A DNA stretch of 48,565 bases from Chlamydiae bacterium RIFCSPLOWO2_12_FULL_49_12 (GTDB lineage Bacteria; Chlamydiota; Chlamydiia; Chlamydiales; Rhabdochlamydiaceae), in assembly GCA_001796315.1 (NCBI GenBank), contig MGME01000015.1, positions 1 through 48,565 on the forward strand, written 5' to 3'. Shown here piece by piece: positions 17,475 to 26,460 of this stretch. The notes under the pieces are model-generated. The model saw only the letters and a program-made list of their open reading frames with translations. It was not told where the DNA came from and made no database searches. The position numbers and the translations under genes are program-made. Each line of letters opens with the position of its first letter. Within the stretch, counting starts at the first letter, position 1.

Positions 17475-19466
17475 ATGAAGGTTCTCAAGCTCGCGAGTTG
17501 TCTTTTTTTCGTCCTCCTTCTCTCCTATGGAGAGGCGCGGGCTCCTCAATTAACCGCTCATGACGCCCGCATCAAGGTTGAAGAGATCTTAAAGGCTCAT
17601 GCCACCCATCACAAGCTCAAACCGGAACTCATTCGGCGGGCGCTTGGCAACTACATCGAGGAACTGGACCCCGGAAAGACCTACTTTATCAAAGACGATA
17701 TCAAGATATGGCTGGAACCTTCTGAGGAGCTGATCGTAAAAACTATCAAAGACTTTAAGAACGAAGCATTTACGACTTTTGAAGAGATCCATGAGGTGAT
17801 GATTTGCGCAATCGCCAGGCGCAATGCTCTCGAGGGGAAAATCGACTCTAACAACCTACCCAAAAATGTGCAGCCGGCGGAATTTAAAGAGATCGATTGG
17901 GTTCTTTCGGAAGATGAGCTCTTCAATCGCCTGATACGCATCCGTTCCCTCCAAATCGAAACGGCAGAAAAGCTCGAGCAGGAGACAAAACAGCAGTTTT
18001 TACAGCGCCTGGGAAAAAGACGCTATGCACGGGAAGAAGAACTCATTACACACTCCCCAACAGAGAGACGGCAAGTCGTTCTCTCTTATGCGCTTAAGTC
18101 GATCAGCTCCGCTCTGGATTCCCAGACGGCATATTTTACTCCGTCTGAAGCGAGCCAATTTATGATTCAGGTCCAGCAGAGGCTCTACGGAATCGGAGCC
18201 CAGCTGCGAGACGATCTTAACGGAATTACTGTCCTTCGTCTCTTAGACGACGGACCCGCCAGCCTGGGCAAAAAGCTGAAAGTGGGCGATCGCATCATTG
18301 CAGTCAATGGAGAGACCATTGTAGGAATGGACTTAATCGATGCCGTCGAGCTGATTCGCGGGCCTCAAGGAACCCGTGTGGAGCTCACGGTCATCCGCGC
18401 AAAAAGCCCGGATAGCCAAAACTCCGAAGAAAAGATAACCATCGAGATTGTTCGAGGAGAGGTCGTTTTAAAGGAGACGCGCTATGAAACAAGCTATGAG
18501 CCCTTTGGAGACGGCGCGATCGGCTATCTCCACCTCTTCTCTTTCTACCAGGATTCAAAGAGCTCATCCGCCTCGGATCTTCAGCACGCCATTGAGCAAT
18601 TGAAACGGGAGCACTCTTTAAAAGGAATCGTTTTGGATCTGCGCAACAATGGAGGAGGACTGCTTCCCCAGGCAGTGGCTGTAACCGGCCTCTTTATCAA
18701 GAAAGGCGTCGTAGTCTCTGTTAAGGACAACACAAAAGAGATCCAGCGCCTGCGCAATATCGAGTCCCATGCCGTCTGGGAGGGTCCTTTGATTATCCTG
18801 GCCAACAGAGCGAGCGCCTCCGCTGCAGAAATTGTGGCTCAAACGCTCCAGGACTACGGGAGAGCGTTGGTCATCGGAGATGCAGAGACGTACGGCAAGG
18901 GAACTTTTCAGACATTTACCTTAGAGGCCTCCAATTTTGGAAAGGTCAATCCCAAGGGAGAGTACAAAGTGACCCGAGGGCGCTACTACACGGTCTCCGG
19001 AAAGAGCCCTCAACTCGTCGGCGTAAAACCAGATATCGTCGTTCCCGGGATCCTCTCTCAAATGGAAATTGGCGAGCGGTTCGCTAAATTTCCTCTTCCA
19101 AACGACGAGATTCCTGCCAGCTTTGAAGACGACCTCTCAGACATCCCCCCTATTCACCGCGCACAAATCAACCGCCTCTACAAATTTGACCTCCAAACTG
19201 TTTTGACCACCTATAAACCTTATCTGGAGACACTGCAAAAAAACTCAGCAAAACGGATCGATTTTAATCAAAATTATCAGAATTTTTTGAGAGAGCTTGA
19301 GAAAAAAGAGTTTATGTCCCAATCCATCGAAATTTTCGGCCAGGGCGATCTTCAGCTCAATGAGACGACGAATATCATGAAAGACCTGATTCTTCTTACC
19401 TCGGAAGAGTCCCGGATGTCAAATCCTCCTTCTCCCAGGCCATCTGACGCGAAGGCCGCGGCTTAG
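17475..19466 (+). CDS. tsp: tail-specific (C-terminal processing) protease
   Basis: Exported serine protease of the CtpA/Prc family (S41), 663 residues, counterpart of chlamydial Tsp/CT441. A signal peptide is clear: MKVLKLASCLFFVLLLSYG, with ARA before the likely cleavage at residue 23. A long helical N-terminal region follows. The PDZ domain lies at about 250-315 (GITVLRLLDDGPAS...KVGDRIIAVNGE). The catalytic S41 domain has GIVLDLRNNGGG at about 384, the serine in NRASASAAEI near 440, and the lysine in ETYGKGTFQ near 470, giving an intact Ser-Lys dyad. The C-terminal helical region resembles DUF3340 of Prc. It precedes gltX by 67 bases; in C. trachomatis crpA and omcBA lie between the two. 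Confidence 0.93.
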   Translation: MKVLKLASCLFFVLLLSYGEARAPQLTAHDARIKVEEILKAHATHHKLKPELIRRALGNYIEELDPGKTYFIKDDIKIWLEPSEELIVKTIKDFKNEAFTTFEEIHEVMICAIARRNALEGKIDSNNLPKNVQPAEFKEIDWVLSEDELFNRLIRIRSLQIETAEKLEQETKQQFLQRLGKRRYAREEELITHSPTERRQVVLSYALKSISSALDSQTAYFTPSEASQFMIQVQQRLYGIGAQLRDDLNGITVLRLLDDGPASLGKKLKVGDRIIAVNGETIVGMDLIDAVELIRGPQGTRVELTVIRAKSPDSQNSEEKITIEIVRGEVVLKETRYETSYEPFGDGAIGYLHLFSFYQDSKSSSASDLQHAIEQLKREHSLKGIVLDLRNNGGGLLPQAVAVTGLFIKKGVVVSVKDNTKEIQRLRNIESHAVWEGPLIILANRASASAAEIVAQTLQDYGRALVIGDAETYGKGTFQTFTLEASNFGKVNPKGEYKVTRGRYYTVSGKSPQLVGVKPDIVVPGILSQMEIGERFAKFPLPNDEIPASFEDDLSDIPPIHRAQINRLYKFDLQTVLTTYKPYLETLQKNSAKRIDFNQNYQNFLRELEKKEFMSQSIEIFGQGDLQLNETTNIMKDLILLTSEESRMSNPPSPRPSDAKAAA

Positions 19467-19533
19467 CTCACAAATGCATCAAAAATGCCTCTTGCAATCC
19501 AGCTCTGAATAGCCGATAATCAAGCCGGATTTT

Positions 19534-21042
19534 ATGACAAATGTCCGCGTTCGCATCGCTCCCTCGCCAACAGGCGATCCTCACGTAGGAACGGCCTATA
19601 TGGCCCTTTTCAACATGATTTTTGCCCGCCATTTCGGGGGACAATTCATCCTGCGCATCGAAGACACCGACCGCGCCAGATCGCGCCCCGAATACGAAGA
19701 AAACATCTACAAAGCCCTGAAATGGGCCGGAATCTGCTGGGACGAAGGTCCCGACGTCGGGGGCCCCTATGCTCCCTACCGCCAATCCGAGCGCTCAAAG
19801 ATCTATCGGCAGTATGCCGAAAAGCTTTTGGCCTCGGGTAACTGCTATGAGTGCTTTTGCACCCCCGATGAGCTCGCCGAAATGCGCACGCTCAGCGCAA
19901 AATTGGGCGGCGGCAGGTCGGGTTACAGCCGTAGATGCCGCAACTTAAGTTCTGAAGAAGTGTCAGAGCGGCGCACGGCCGGGCTCTTATCGGTCATCCG
20001 CCTCAAGGTTCCTTTATGCGGAGAGTGCGTCTATGAAGACGGGATCAAGGGCAGGACTGCTACACCCTGGGCCGATGTCGATGATCAGATCTTAATCAAA
20101 TCCGACGGTTTTCCCACTTACCACTTTGCAAATGTCGTCGATGACTATCTCATGAAAATCACCCATGTCATTCGTGGTGATGAGTGGATGACATCCACTC
20201 CCAAGCACCTGCTTCTGTATGAAAGCTTCGGATGGACCCCGCCCCTCTTTTTGCACATGCCCCTGCTTTTAGGAAAAGACGGCAAGAAGCTCTCAAAACG
20301 AAAAAATCCCACCTCGATCTTCTTTTACAGAGACAGCGGCTATCTTCCTGAGGCCTTTCTCAACTTCCTCTCTCTAATGGGATACCGCATGCACGAAGAG
20401 AAGGAGATCTATTCCCTAGACGAGATGATCAAGGAGTTTGACCCTAAACGCATAGGCATTTCTGGAGCGTACTTTGATTTCCAAAAACTCGACTGGCTGA
20501 ACCAGCACTACCTCATTAACCACATTCCTGAAAGCCAGCTCTGGGACAGGATCAAGGAGTGGGGATTTCACGACGCCTTTATGAAGAAGCTCATGCCGCT
20601 CTGCCACACGCGCATCAAAACCTTTGGCGAGTTTATGGAACTCTCCCAATTTTTCTTCATCAACCACCTCTGTTACTCCGAGGAACTCCTCACTCCCTCG
20701 AAAATCACGCGGCAACAAGCCTCCTATCTGCTTCAGGCCGTCATCTGGTGCATGGATGAGAATGCGGAGTGGGGAAAGGACGGAATTGAAAAGGCTGCTC
20801 ATGCCATCAGCGAAGTCTTTGGGGTGCATCTAAAAAAGGTGGCCATTCCCCTGCTCTACGGCGCTCTGACCGGGAAAAGTCAGGGACTGCCGCTTTTTAC
20901 CTCCGTAGAAATTTTGGGAAGAGACCGCGTGCGTGCGCGCTTGCTTCAGGCAATCGAATTCTTAGGCGGCATCTCCAACAAGAAGCTAGATGAGCTTTCA
21001 AAAGCGTGGAAAAAAAGGGAGTGCTCAGCGCTGGGAGCGTGA
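19534..21042 (+). CDS. gltX: glutamyl-tRNA synthetase
   Basis: Class I aminoacyl-tRNA synthetase charging tRNA-Glu (and, in organisms using the GatCAB route, tRNA-Gln). 502 residues, normal. The HIGH-type motif is in [12 protein letters not shown] (residues 9-20) and the KMSKS-type motif is [10 protein letters not shown] at about 250. [13 protein letters not shown] and [14 protein letters not shown] are also diagnostic. The C-terminal all-helical anticodon-binding domain is present. No clear Shine-Dalgarno precedes the ATG. The cysteines between 107 and 135 (CYECFC, CRNL) sit where zinc-binding GluRS enzymes carry their site. Its 3' end faces the small lipoprotein gene. Confidence 0.96.
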   Translation: MTNVRVRIAPSPTGDPHVGTAYMALFNMIFARHFGGQFILRIEDTDRARSRPEYEENIYKALKWAGICWDEGPDVGGPYAPYRQSERSKIYRQYAEKLLASGNCYECFCTPDELAEMRTLSAKLGGGRSGYSRRCRNLSSEEVSERRTAGLLSVIRLKVPLCGECVYEDGIKGRTATPWADVDDQILIKSDGFPTYHFANVVDDYLMKITHVIRGDEWMTSTPKHLLLYESFGWTPPLFLHMPLLLGKDGKKLSKRKNPTSIFFYRDSGYLPEAFLNFLSLMGYRMHEEKEIYSLDEMIKEFDPKRIGISGAYFDFQKLDWLNQHYLINHIPESQLWDRIKEWGFHDAFMKKLMPLCHTRIKTFGEFMELSQFFFINHLCYSEELLTPSKITRQQASYLLQAVIWCMDENAEWGKDGIEKAAHAISEVFGVHLKKVAIPLLYGALTGKSQGLPLFTSVEILGRDRVRARLLQAIEFLGGISNKKLDELSKAWKKRECSALGA

Positions 21043-21069
21043 TAAAGCGTACAACTTGTGTATATACTC

Positions 21070-21195
21070 CTACCTGATATGATCCTGAAGAACTCTCTCT
21101 TCTTCAGAGATGATATAGGTGGGATGGTAGCCATTTTGGTAGCAACCGGACAAGAGAAGCAAAACAACAACTAATGTTAGATTTTTTAATTTCAT
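21070..21195 (-). CDS. small lipoprotein, 41 residues, unknown function
   Basis: A short minus-strand frame opening MKLKNLTLVVVLLLLSGCYQ: basic n-region, eight-plus hydrophobic residues, then a lipobox LSGC with Cys18. Processing would leave a ~24-residue lipidated peptide with charged tail SEEERVLQDHIR. This is a textbook lipoprotein signal, unlikely by chance in a gap of this size. It lies tail-to-tail with gltX (28 bases). In Chlamydiaceae the neighbour of gltX is the small cysteine-rich lipoprotein gene omcA. This peptide has just one cysteine, so it is at most a positional analogue. The Shine-Dalgarno is weak (GAGCG, about 6 bases upstream). It could be an envelope-tethered small lipoprotein or an entericidin-like peptide. 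Confidence 0.7.
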   Translation of the reverse strand: MKLKNLTLVVVLLLLSGCYQNGYHPTYIISEEERVLQDHIR

Positions 21196-21282
21196 AAGCT
21201 ACGCTCAATTTTGCGCGTTTTTGATCACAGAGTGCAATAAGCTCTTTTATTTATTATTTAACGAAAATTATCTTATTTGTCG

Positions 21283-22425
21283 ATGTCAATTGAAACAAAA
21301 ACTCTCTATTCCCGGGCCTCCCCCTTCCTTGCCCGCCTGAAGGACCGCAAGCTTCTTTCCGGGGAAGGTTCAACCAAGGAAGTCTATCACATCTCTTTGA
21401 CTATTAAAGAGTCAGAGCTTGACTTCCGACCCGGGGACGCGGTAGCCGTCCTCCCTGAAAACGACCCCCTCTTCGTTGACCCTCTTTTGGAGGCGCTGCA
21501 TCTATCGGGAAGAGAACCTGTCTTAGATCCCCGGACGAAAGAAGCGCTGCTCTCGCGCGATTTCTTCCTCAAAAGAGCACATCTCGGAAGACTCTCCCTC
21601 AAATTCCTCAAAGCCGTAGCCCCGGCCCTTGACGATCCTGCTCTGAGCTCGCTTTGCCAAGAGGACAGAAAAGAAGAACTGACGGCGTTTCTTGACGCAA
21701 CGGAGCCCGTCGATCTGTTAAAGAGGGCAAAAAAAACTTTCACTTTTGAAGAGATCAGCCCCCACTTCCTTCCTCTTCTTCCCCGTTTTTTTTCAATTGC
21801 CTCTTCTACAAAAATTTATAGCGACGAGATTCACCTCCTTCTCTCCGTCCCTGCGTATTGGAAAAAAGGAGAGAAACGTTTCGGGACGGCCACTCATTTC
21901 CTCTGCCATCTAGCCAAAGAGGAGTCCTCCATTCCTCTCTATATTCAACGCGCTCCCCATTTTTATCTTCCTTCCGATCCTCAAGCCCCACTGATCTTGA
22001 TTGGCCCGGGCACGGGAGTGGCTCCTTTCCGCGCCTTCCTTCAGGAGCGCCAAACTGCCTCTCCTTGCGGAAAACAGTGGCTCTTTTTTGGAGAACGCAG
22101 CCGCTGCGCGGACTTCTATTATGAAGAAGAGTGGAAAAGAGAGGTCCTAAAGGGCCGCTTAAGGCTGGATCTGGCCTTCTCTCGCGATCAGGACAAGAAG
22201 ATCTATGTCCAAGATCGCATGTGCGAGCATGGAAAAGAGCTGTGGCTCTGGCTGCAAGAGGGAGCCTTCCTCTACATCTGCGGCGACGCACAAAAAATGG
22301 CCAAGGCCGTCCACGCCGCGCTCCTTCGGATTGTCGAAAAAGAGGGAGGCCTCTCGGCGGAAGAGGCCGCAGCTTATCTTAAGCGGCTGCGATGCGATAA
22401 ACGCTACTGCCTGGATATCTATTGA
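21283..22425 (+). CDS. CysJ-like FAD/NADPH reductase lacking a flavodoxin domain
   Basis: Diflavin-reductase-type C-terminal module: FAD domain with connecting helices, then NADPH domain; 380 residues. The FAD-binding motif reads RFFSIASS (about 169-176), with GTATHFLCHL as the second FAD motif. The NADPH motifs IGPGTGVAPFRAFLQER (about 243-259) and CGDAQKMAKAVHAAL (about 331-345) are intact, as is the C-terminal YCLDIY. The N-terminal flavodoxin of CysJ and cytochrome P450 reductase is missing, so it must hand electrons to a separate protein I cannot identify here. It corresponds to CT435, annotated cysJ, in Chlamydia. The ATG at 21283 is chosen over a TTG at 21277. The stop abuts the ispF stop with no gap. 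Confidence 0.88.
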   Translation: MSIETKTLYSRASPFLARLKDRKLLSGEGSTKEVYHISLTIKESELDFRPGDAVAVLPENDPLFVDPLLEALHLSGREPVLDPRTKEALLSRDFFLKRAHLGRLSLKFLKAVAPALDDPALSSLCQEDRKEELTAFLDATEPVDLLKRAKKTFTFEEISPHFLPLLPRFFSIASSTKIYSDEIHLLLSVPAYWKKGEKRFGTATHFLCHLAKEESSIPLYIQRAPHFYLPSDPQAPLILIGPGTGVAPFRAFLQERQTASPCGKQWLFFGERSRCADFYYEEEWKREVLKGRLRLDLAFSRDQDKKIYVQDRMCEHGKELWLWLQEGAFLYICGDAQKMAKAVHAALLRIVEKEGGLSAEEAAAYLKRLRCDKRYCLDIY

Positions 22426-22932
22426 TCAACACTCGCACGTTGTGAGAATGCAGAGACACTCGATGCCGTTTCCCAAGGCGTACTCGGAGAGGCCGTCTCC
22501 CGATGTTGCCGTCATCCCTACCTGGTGCAGCTGGATTTTCAAAGTGGCGGCCACTTTTGTACGCACCTCATCAATCCGGCTTTGAAAATGAGGTTTTTTT
22601 CCCTCAATTGCAAGCGCAACGTGTTCGATCCGCTGCTTGCCCAGGGTCTCCAGAGCCTTTTCGACATAGACGCTGCTGTCCGTGATGCCGTCCTTATGGC
22701 AAAGCTCAATGGCAATTCCTCCCAAGATGGGAACTGAAGTGAGAGAAGTCATGGCATTGCAAATCGCATGAAAGATGACATCTCCGTCGGAATCCGCGGC
22801 AAGTCCCGGAACCTCGTCAAAAATCACCCCTCCCAGAGTGCAGGGTTTTGAAGAGTCGGGCGGTAAGAAGCGATGGCTGTCTTTCCCGATGCCGACGCGG
22901 ATGCGCGGCGCTGAAGTTTCAGAGTTGTGCAT
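22426..22932 (-). CDS. ispF: 2-C-methyl-D-erythritol 2,4-cyclodiphosphate synthase
   Basis: Fifth step of the MEP isoprenoid pathway; trimeric metal-dependent cyclase of 168 residues. The metal ligands are in RVGIGKDSHRF (DxH, about residues 18-20). The flexible loop and second histidine are in ADSDGDVIFHAICNA (about 46-60), and the nucleotide/phosphate site TATSGDGLSEY is near 141. Its start overlaps the end of ddl by 14 bases, so ddl and ispF are translationally linked. The stop touches the convergent reductase stop. The pairing with the CysJ-like gene matches CT434-435. Confidence 0.95.
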   Translation of the reverse strand: MHNSETSAPRIRVGIGKDSHRFLPPDSSKPCTLGGVIFDEVPGLAADSDGDVIFHAICNAMTSLTSVPILGGIAIELCHKDGITDSSVYVEKALETLGKQRIEHVALAIEGKKPHFQSRIDEVRTKVAATLKIQLHQVGMTATSGDGLSEYALGNGIECLCILTTCEC

Positions 22933-24028
22933 AGTTTACCTTAAGTTTGCTTTCTTTCTGCTTTCTAATGATTGCAAGTTCTATGAGTCTTTCTAAGAGC
23001 TCCTTGTAACAGAGGCCGCTTGCCTGCCAGAGTTTGGGATACATGCTGATGCTGGTAAATCCTGGGATCGTATTGATTTCGTTTAGAAAGAGCTTGCCGT
23101 CGCTTTTTCTTAAAAAAAAATCCACTCGCGCCATCCCCTCGCATTCACACACTTGAAAAGCTTTCACAGCGAGGCTCTGCACCTCTTTCGTTGTCTTCTC
23201 GTCAAGCTCCGCGGGGATGCGATAATGGGCTCCCTTTTCATCAAGATATTTTGCCTCGTAGGAATAAAATTCATGGGTGGGAATCACCTCTCCGGGGCAA
23301 GAGGCGATCGGCTCCTCATTTCCCAAGACGGAACATTCGATCTCTCGGGCATCGAGAAATTCTTCGATAAGAATCTTATCGTCGTACTGCGCCGCTTCTT
23401 CAAGAGCAGGAGCAAAGTCTTTCAGTCTCTTGACTTTGCTGATGCCAACAGAAGAACCGGTATTTGCCGGCTTCAAAAAGAATGGAAGCCCAATCTCTTT
23501 GGCAAGTCTTTCAAAGTCAAGAGAAGAAAAGGCGCTGCGCTTAAAGGCGAAAAAGCGAGCCGTTGGAAGGCCCCCTTGCAAAAAGAGCCTCTTCATCACA
23601 TCTTTGTCCATGCAGACGGCTGAACTTAAGACCCCCGCTCCGACAAAGGGAATGCCTGCAAGCTTTAAAAGCCCTTGCACGGTCCCGTCCTCTCCATAAG
23701 GTCCGTGAAGAAGGGGAAAGATGACGTCAAGAGGTGCTGTGCAAGATTTTCCCGACAGCGCGACGAGCTGCTTTTTCTTGTCTTTGGGCACCACGGCCAG
23801 CCTCTCTTTTTCGGGAAAGAGGCGCACCCTTTTGGGATCCTCGCAATGCTCTAAAAAGCGCTCGCTATCCTGAAGATGCCATCCCCCTTCTTTATCAATC
23901 CCGATAAGCACCACCTCAAACCGGTCCCGATCGAGAGCCTCGACGACATTGCGTGCAGAGAGAAGAGAGACTTCATGTTCCACCGACTTCCCGCCAAAGA
24001 GAATGCCGAGGCGGATCTTCTTGTTCAT
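22919..24028 (-). CDS. ddl: D-alanine--D-alanine ligase, free-standing
   Basis: ATP-grasp enzyme joining two D-Ala for peptidoglycan precursors; 369 residues, full length for Ddl. Motifs in order: LFGGKSVEHEVSLLSA (about 10-25), PLLHGPYGEDGTVQGLL (about 107-123), FLKPANTGSSVGISK (ATP site), EEFLDAREIECSVLG, MARVDFFL and LNEINTIPGFTSISMYP (metal and D-Ala2 site). The ATG at 24028 gives the family N-terminus; the frame is open upstream but that extension overlaps murA in antisense. GAGGG directly precedes the ATG. In Chlamydiaceae Ddl is the C-terminal half of a MurC-Ddl fusion; here it is a separate gene, divergent from murA. Confidence 0.93.
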   Translation of the reverse strand: MNKKIRLGILFGGKSVEHEVSLLSARNVVEALDRDRFEVVLIGIDKEGGWHLQDSERFLEHCEDPKRVRLFPEKERLAVVPKDKKKQLVALSGKSCTAPLDVIFPLLHGPYGEDGTVQGLLKLAGIPFVGAGVLSSAVCMDKDVMKRLFLQGGLPTARFFAFKRSAFSSLDFERLAKEIGLPFFLKPANTGSSVGISKVKRLKDFAPALEEAAQYDDKILIEEFLDAREIECSVLGNEEPIASCPGEVIPTHEFYSYEAKYLDEKGAHYRIPAELDEKTTKEVQSLAVKAFQVCECEGMARVDFFLRKSDGKLFLNEINTIPGFTSISMYPKLWQASGLCYKELLERLIELAIIRKQKESKLKVNYAQL

Positions 24029-24070
24029 CCCTCTATTTTTACCATAGCGGAAAGATTTTTGGGAAAGACA

Positions 24071-24098
24071 TGCACAATTTATCTTCCATCTGTATAAA
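24071..24098 (+). promoter_or_regulatory. predicted murA promoter
   Basis: TGCACA (4/6) and TATAAA (5/6) are 16 bases apart in the 94-base divergent gap between ddl and murA. Transcription would start about 18 bases before the murA ATG, leaving room for the GAGG Shine-Dalgarno. Confidence 0.4.
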
Positions 24099-24122
24099 TA
24101 AAGAGGAAGCGAGGTTGCGATC

Positions 24123-25496
24123 ATGGAGCTGCTTGAGATTACGGGAGGAACGCCTCTGAAAGGACGGGTAAAAGCAGCAGGAGCAAAGAATGCCGCCACA
24201 AAACTCCTTGTCGCCTCCCTTCTCTCGGACAAGCGGTGCATCCTGCATAACGTTCCTGACATCGGCGACGTGGAAACAACGGTCGATCTCTGTCAAGAGA
24301 TCGGAAGCGAAATTCATTGGGATCGCGGGGAAGGAGTCTTAGAAATTGTCACAAAAGAGATCAAAACCTCCTACGTTCCTCAGCGCTTCTCCGGCTCCAA
24401 CCGCATCCCCATCCTGATGATCGGAGCTCTGCTTGGTCGCACGGAAGAGGACATCATGGTTCCTACGGCGGGAGGCTGCAAGATCGGCAAGCGGCCCGTC
24501 AACTTCCACTTAGACGCTTTAACAAAACTCGGCGCCACTGTCGAATATCGAGAGATGAAAAAGGAGGGGGCCTACTTTGCTCAGGCACATAAAGGATTGA
24601 AGGGGACCGTGATCTCTCTTCCTTATCCTTCAGTGGGAGCGACGGAAAATGCTCTTTTGGCCGCCGTGCGCGCCAAGGGAACGACCTTAATTGAAAATGC
24701 CGCCATGGAGCCCGAGGTGCTTGACCTTATCCTCTTTTTGCAAAAGCTCGGTGCCCTCATCTCTTTGGAGGCTAATCGCATCGTCAAGGTGCGGCAAGCG
24801 ACTCAATTTTACGAAGTTCAGCACACGGTTATGACCGACCGGGTCGAGGCTGCCTCTTTTGGAATGGCCGCAATCGGAACCAAGGGAAACGTCTTTGTGG
24901 AAGGGGCAGAGCATCTGCATCTGATCTCTTTTCTTAACAAAGTGCGCGAACTGGGAGGCGGTTTTCGTGCAAACAGGGAGGGGATCGAATTCTTTTATGA
25001 GCGGCCTCTTCGAGGAGGGGGCCTCCTAGAGACCGACGTCCATCCGGGATTTTTAACTGATTGGCAACAGCCCTTCGTCGTCCTCTTGACTCAGGCGCAG
25101 GGCCACTCGGTCATTCACGAAACTGTCTATGAAAATCGCTTTGGATATGCCACCACTTTAAAAGAGATGGGAGCCGATCTCGAGCTCTTCACCCAATGTT
25201 TGGGACCGACAAATTGCCGTTTCGCCGCACAAAACTACCACCACAGCCTCATTGTGAAAGGGCCAACCCCTCTGAAAGGCGCCGACATCGCCATCCCCGA
25301 TCTCCGCGCAGGCTTTGCCTACGTTCTCGCTGCCCTTATTGCCGAAGGAAAGACCCGTCTCTCTAACGTCCACTTCCTCGACAGAGGCTATGAACGCCTG
25401 AAAGAGAAGCTCTCCGCCTTGGGCGCCCAGGTCTCTCGCGCCACTCCCGGCCTCTCTCTCAAAACATTGTCTGAAAAGATCCCTGCGATCAAATAA
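24123..25496 (+). CDS. murA: UDP-N-acetylglucosamine 1-carboxyvinyltransferase
   Basis: First committed step of peptidoglycan synthesis: transfer of enolpyruvate from PEP to UDP-GlcNAc. 457 residues, slightly longer than usual. Conserved GAKNAATKLLVASLL near residue 21 supplies the active-site Lys-Asn pair. The catalytic loop reads PTAGGCKIGKRPVNFH, with Cys119 in the position of E. coli Cys115, the target of fosfomycin. VGATENALLAA, TDRVEAASFGMAA and TDWQQPFVVLLTQAQG are also family hallmarks. In C. trachomatis this cysteine is aspartate, a known cause of fosfomycin resistance, so this enzyme is of the sensitive type. It overlaps convergent epmB by 8 bases. Confidence 0.96.
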   Translation: MELLEITGGTPLKGRVKAAGAKNAATKLLVASLLSDKRCILHNVPDIGDVETTVDLCQEIGSEIHWDRGEGVLEIVTKEIKTSYVPQRFSGSNRIPILMIGALLGRTEEDIMVPTAGGCKIGKRPVNFHLDALTKLGATVEYREMKKEGAYFAQAHKGLKGTVISLPYPSVGATENALLAAVRAKGTTLIENAAMEPEVLDLILFLQKLGALISLEANRIVKVRQATQFYEVQHTVMTDRVEAASFGMAAIGTKGNVFVEGAEHLHLISFLNKVRELGGGFRANREGIEFFYERPLRGGGLLETDVHPGFLTDWQQPFVVLLTQAQGHSVIHETVYENRFGYATTLKEMGADLELFTQCLGPTNCRFAAQNYHHSLIVKGPTPLKGADIAIPDLRAGFAYVLAALIAEGKTRLSNVHFLDRGYERLKEKLSALGAQVSRATPGLSLKTLSEKIPAIK

Positions 25497-26460
25497 GACT
25501 CTTATGACTCTTCCCCGCGAGCTCTTTGACATAGCGCGGGACGGCGTAGCCGGGAAGATGGGCAAGGAGCCGGGAGATGAGCGCTTTCCCTCTTTTTTCT
25601 CTGACATAGAAATGAGAGGCTCCTTCAACGGGATCGAGCTGATGGAGATAGTAGGGGATGACTCCTCCGTTGATAAGAGATTCGAAAAGCTCTTTCAACG
25701 TTTGAAAATCGTCGTTGACTCCTTTGAGAAGAACGGCCTGGTGAAGAAGCAAAACGCCCTTGCGGCGCAGCTTTAATAGAGCCTCAAAGAGATCCTCATC
25801 CAATTCTTTGGGATGGTTTGCATGAAGAACAAGGATCATTTTCAAGCGTCTCTTTTCGAAAATGGAGAGAAGGCCGTCATCAATTCTTTCGGGAATCCCA
25901 ATGGGAAGGCGAGTGTGGAGACGGAGGCGCTCGACGTGTTCGATCTTCTCTATTTGGATAACAAGCTGCTCCAATGCGCGGTTAGAAAGAGAGAGGGGGT
26001 CGCCGCCGCTTAGGACGACCTCTCTCGCCAGGGGATCGCGCGCGAGGGCGTCAAGCTCCTTTTGATAGGAGATGCGCCCCTTTTCATAGGGGAAGTGGCG
26101 GCGAAAGCAGTACCGGCAGTGCATGGCGCAAAGAGGCGTTGCTAAAAGAAGCATTCTGGATCGGTATTTTGAAAGAAGTTTGGGCGCTTGAAGAAAGCGG
26201 GCCTCCTCAAGAGGATCTCTTACAAACCCTTCCGCCTCCCTCTCTTCCTCAACAAGGGGGACAAACTGGCGAAGGAGCGGATCGCGCAAGCTCTTTTTGG
26301 CAATCTTTTTTGCGAGGCGCAACGGGAGATTCAAGGGAAAGCGGCTCTTTTCTAAGACTCTTTTTCGCTGAGTGGATGTTAATTCAAGAAGCGCGCATAG
26401 AGCATGCCAATCGGTGATGTTCTGCCGGCGGATCTTGAGCCAGGAGTCGGAAGAGGACAT
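25489..26460 (-). CDS. epmB: EF-P lysine 2,3-aminomutase (radical SAM, PLP)
   Basis: KamA/YjeK-family radical-SAM enzyme; 323 residues, close to E. coli EpmB and shorter than true fermentative KamA. The iron-sulfur motif is CAMHCRYCFRRHF (CxxxCxxC, about residues 112-124). SGGDPLSLSN is the SAM-binding GGD, and the C-terminal HQLDPVEGASHFYV region and the PLP lysine region are retained. EpmB isomerises lysine to beta-lysine for EpmA to attach to elongation factor P; no epmA is in this window. The ATG at 26460 shares one base with the argS stop (TGATG), a sign of coupled translation. A GTG at 26463 is an alternative. Confidence 0.88.
   Translation of the reverse strand: MSSSDSWLKIRRQNITDWHALCALLELTSTQRKRVLEKSRFPLNLPLRLAKKIAKKSLRDPLLRQFVPLVEEEREAEGFVRDPLEEARFLQAPKLLSKYRSRMLLLATPLCAMHCRYCFRRHFPYEKGRISYQKELDALARDPLAREVVLSGGDPLSLSNRALEQLVIQIEKIEHVERLRLHTRLPIGIPERIDDGLLSIFEKRRLKMILVLHANHPKELDEDLFEALLKLRRKGVLLLHQAVLLKGVNDDFQTLKELFESLINGGVIPYYLHQLDPVEGASHFYVREKRGKALISRLLAHLPGYAVPRYVKELAGKSHKSLI

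Noticed and set aside
21049-21066. ACTTGTGTATATA near the gltX stop resembling half of the 33009-33044 palindrome
   Set aside because: A 13-base AT-rich match between two places in 48 kb is expected by chance, and there is no second half.
24029-24262. N-terminal extension of Ddl
   Set aside because: It is antisense to the murA 5' end and has no family similarity; the family N-terminus begins at 24028.
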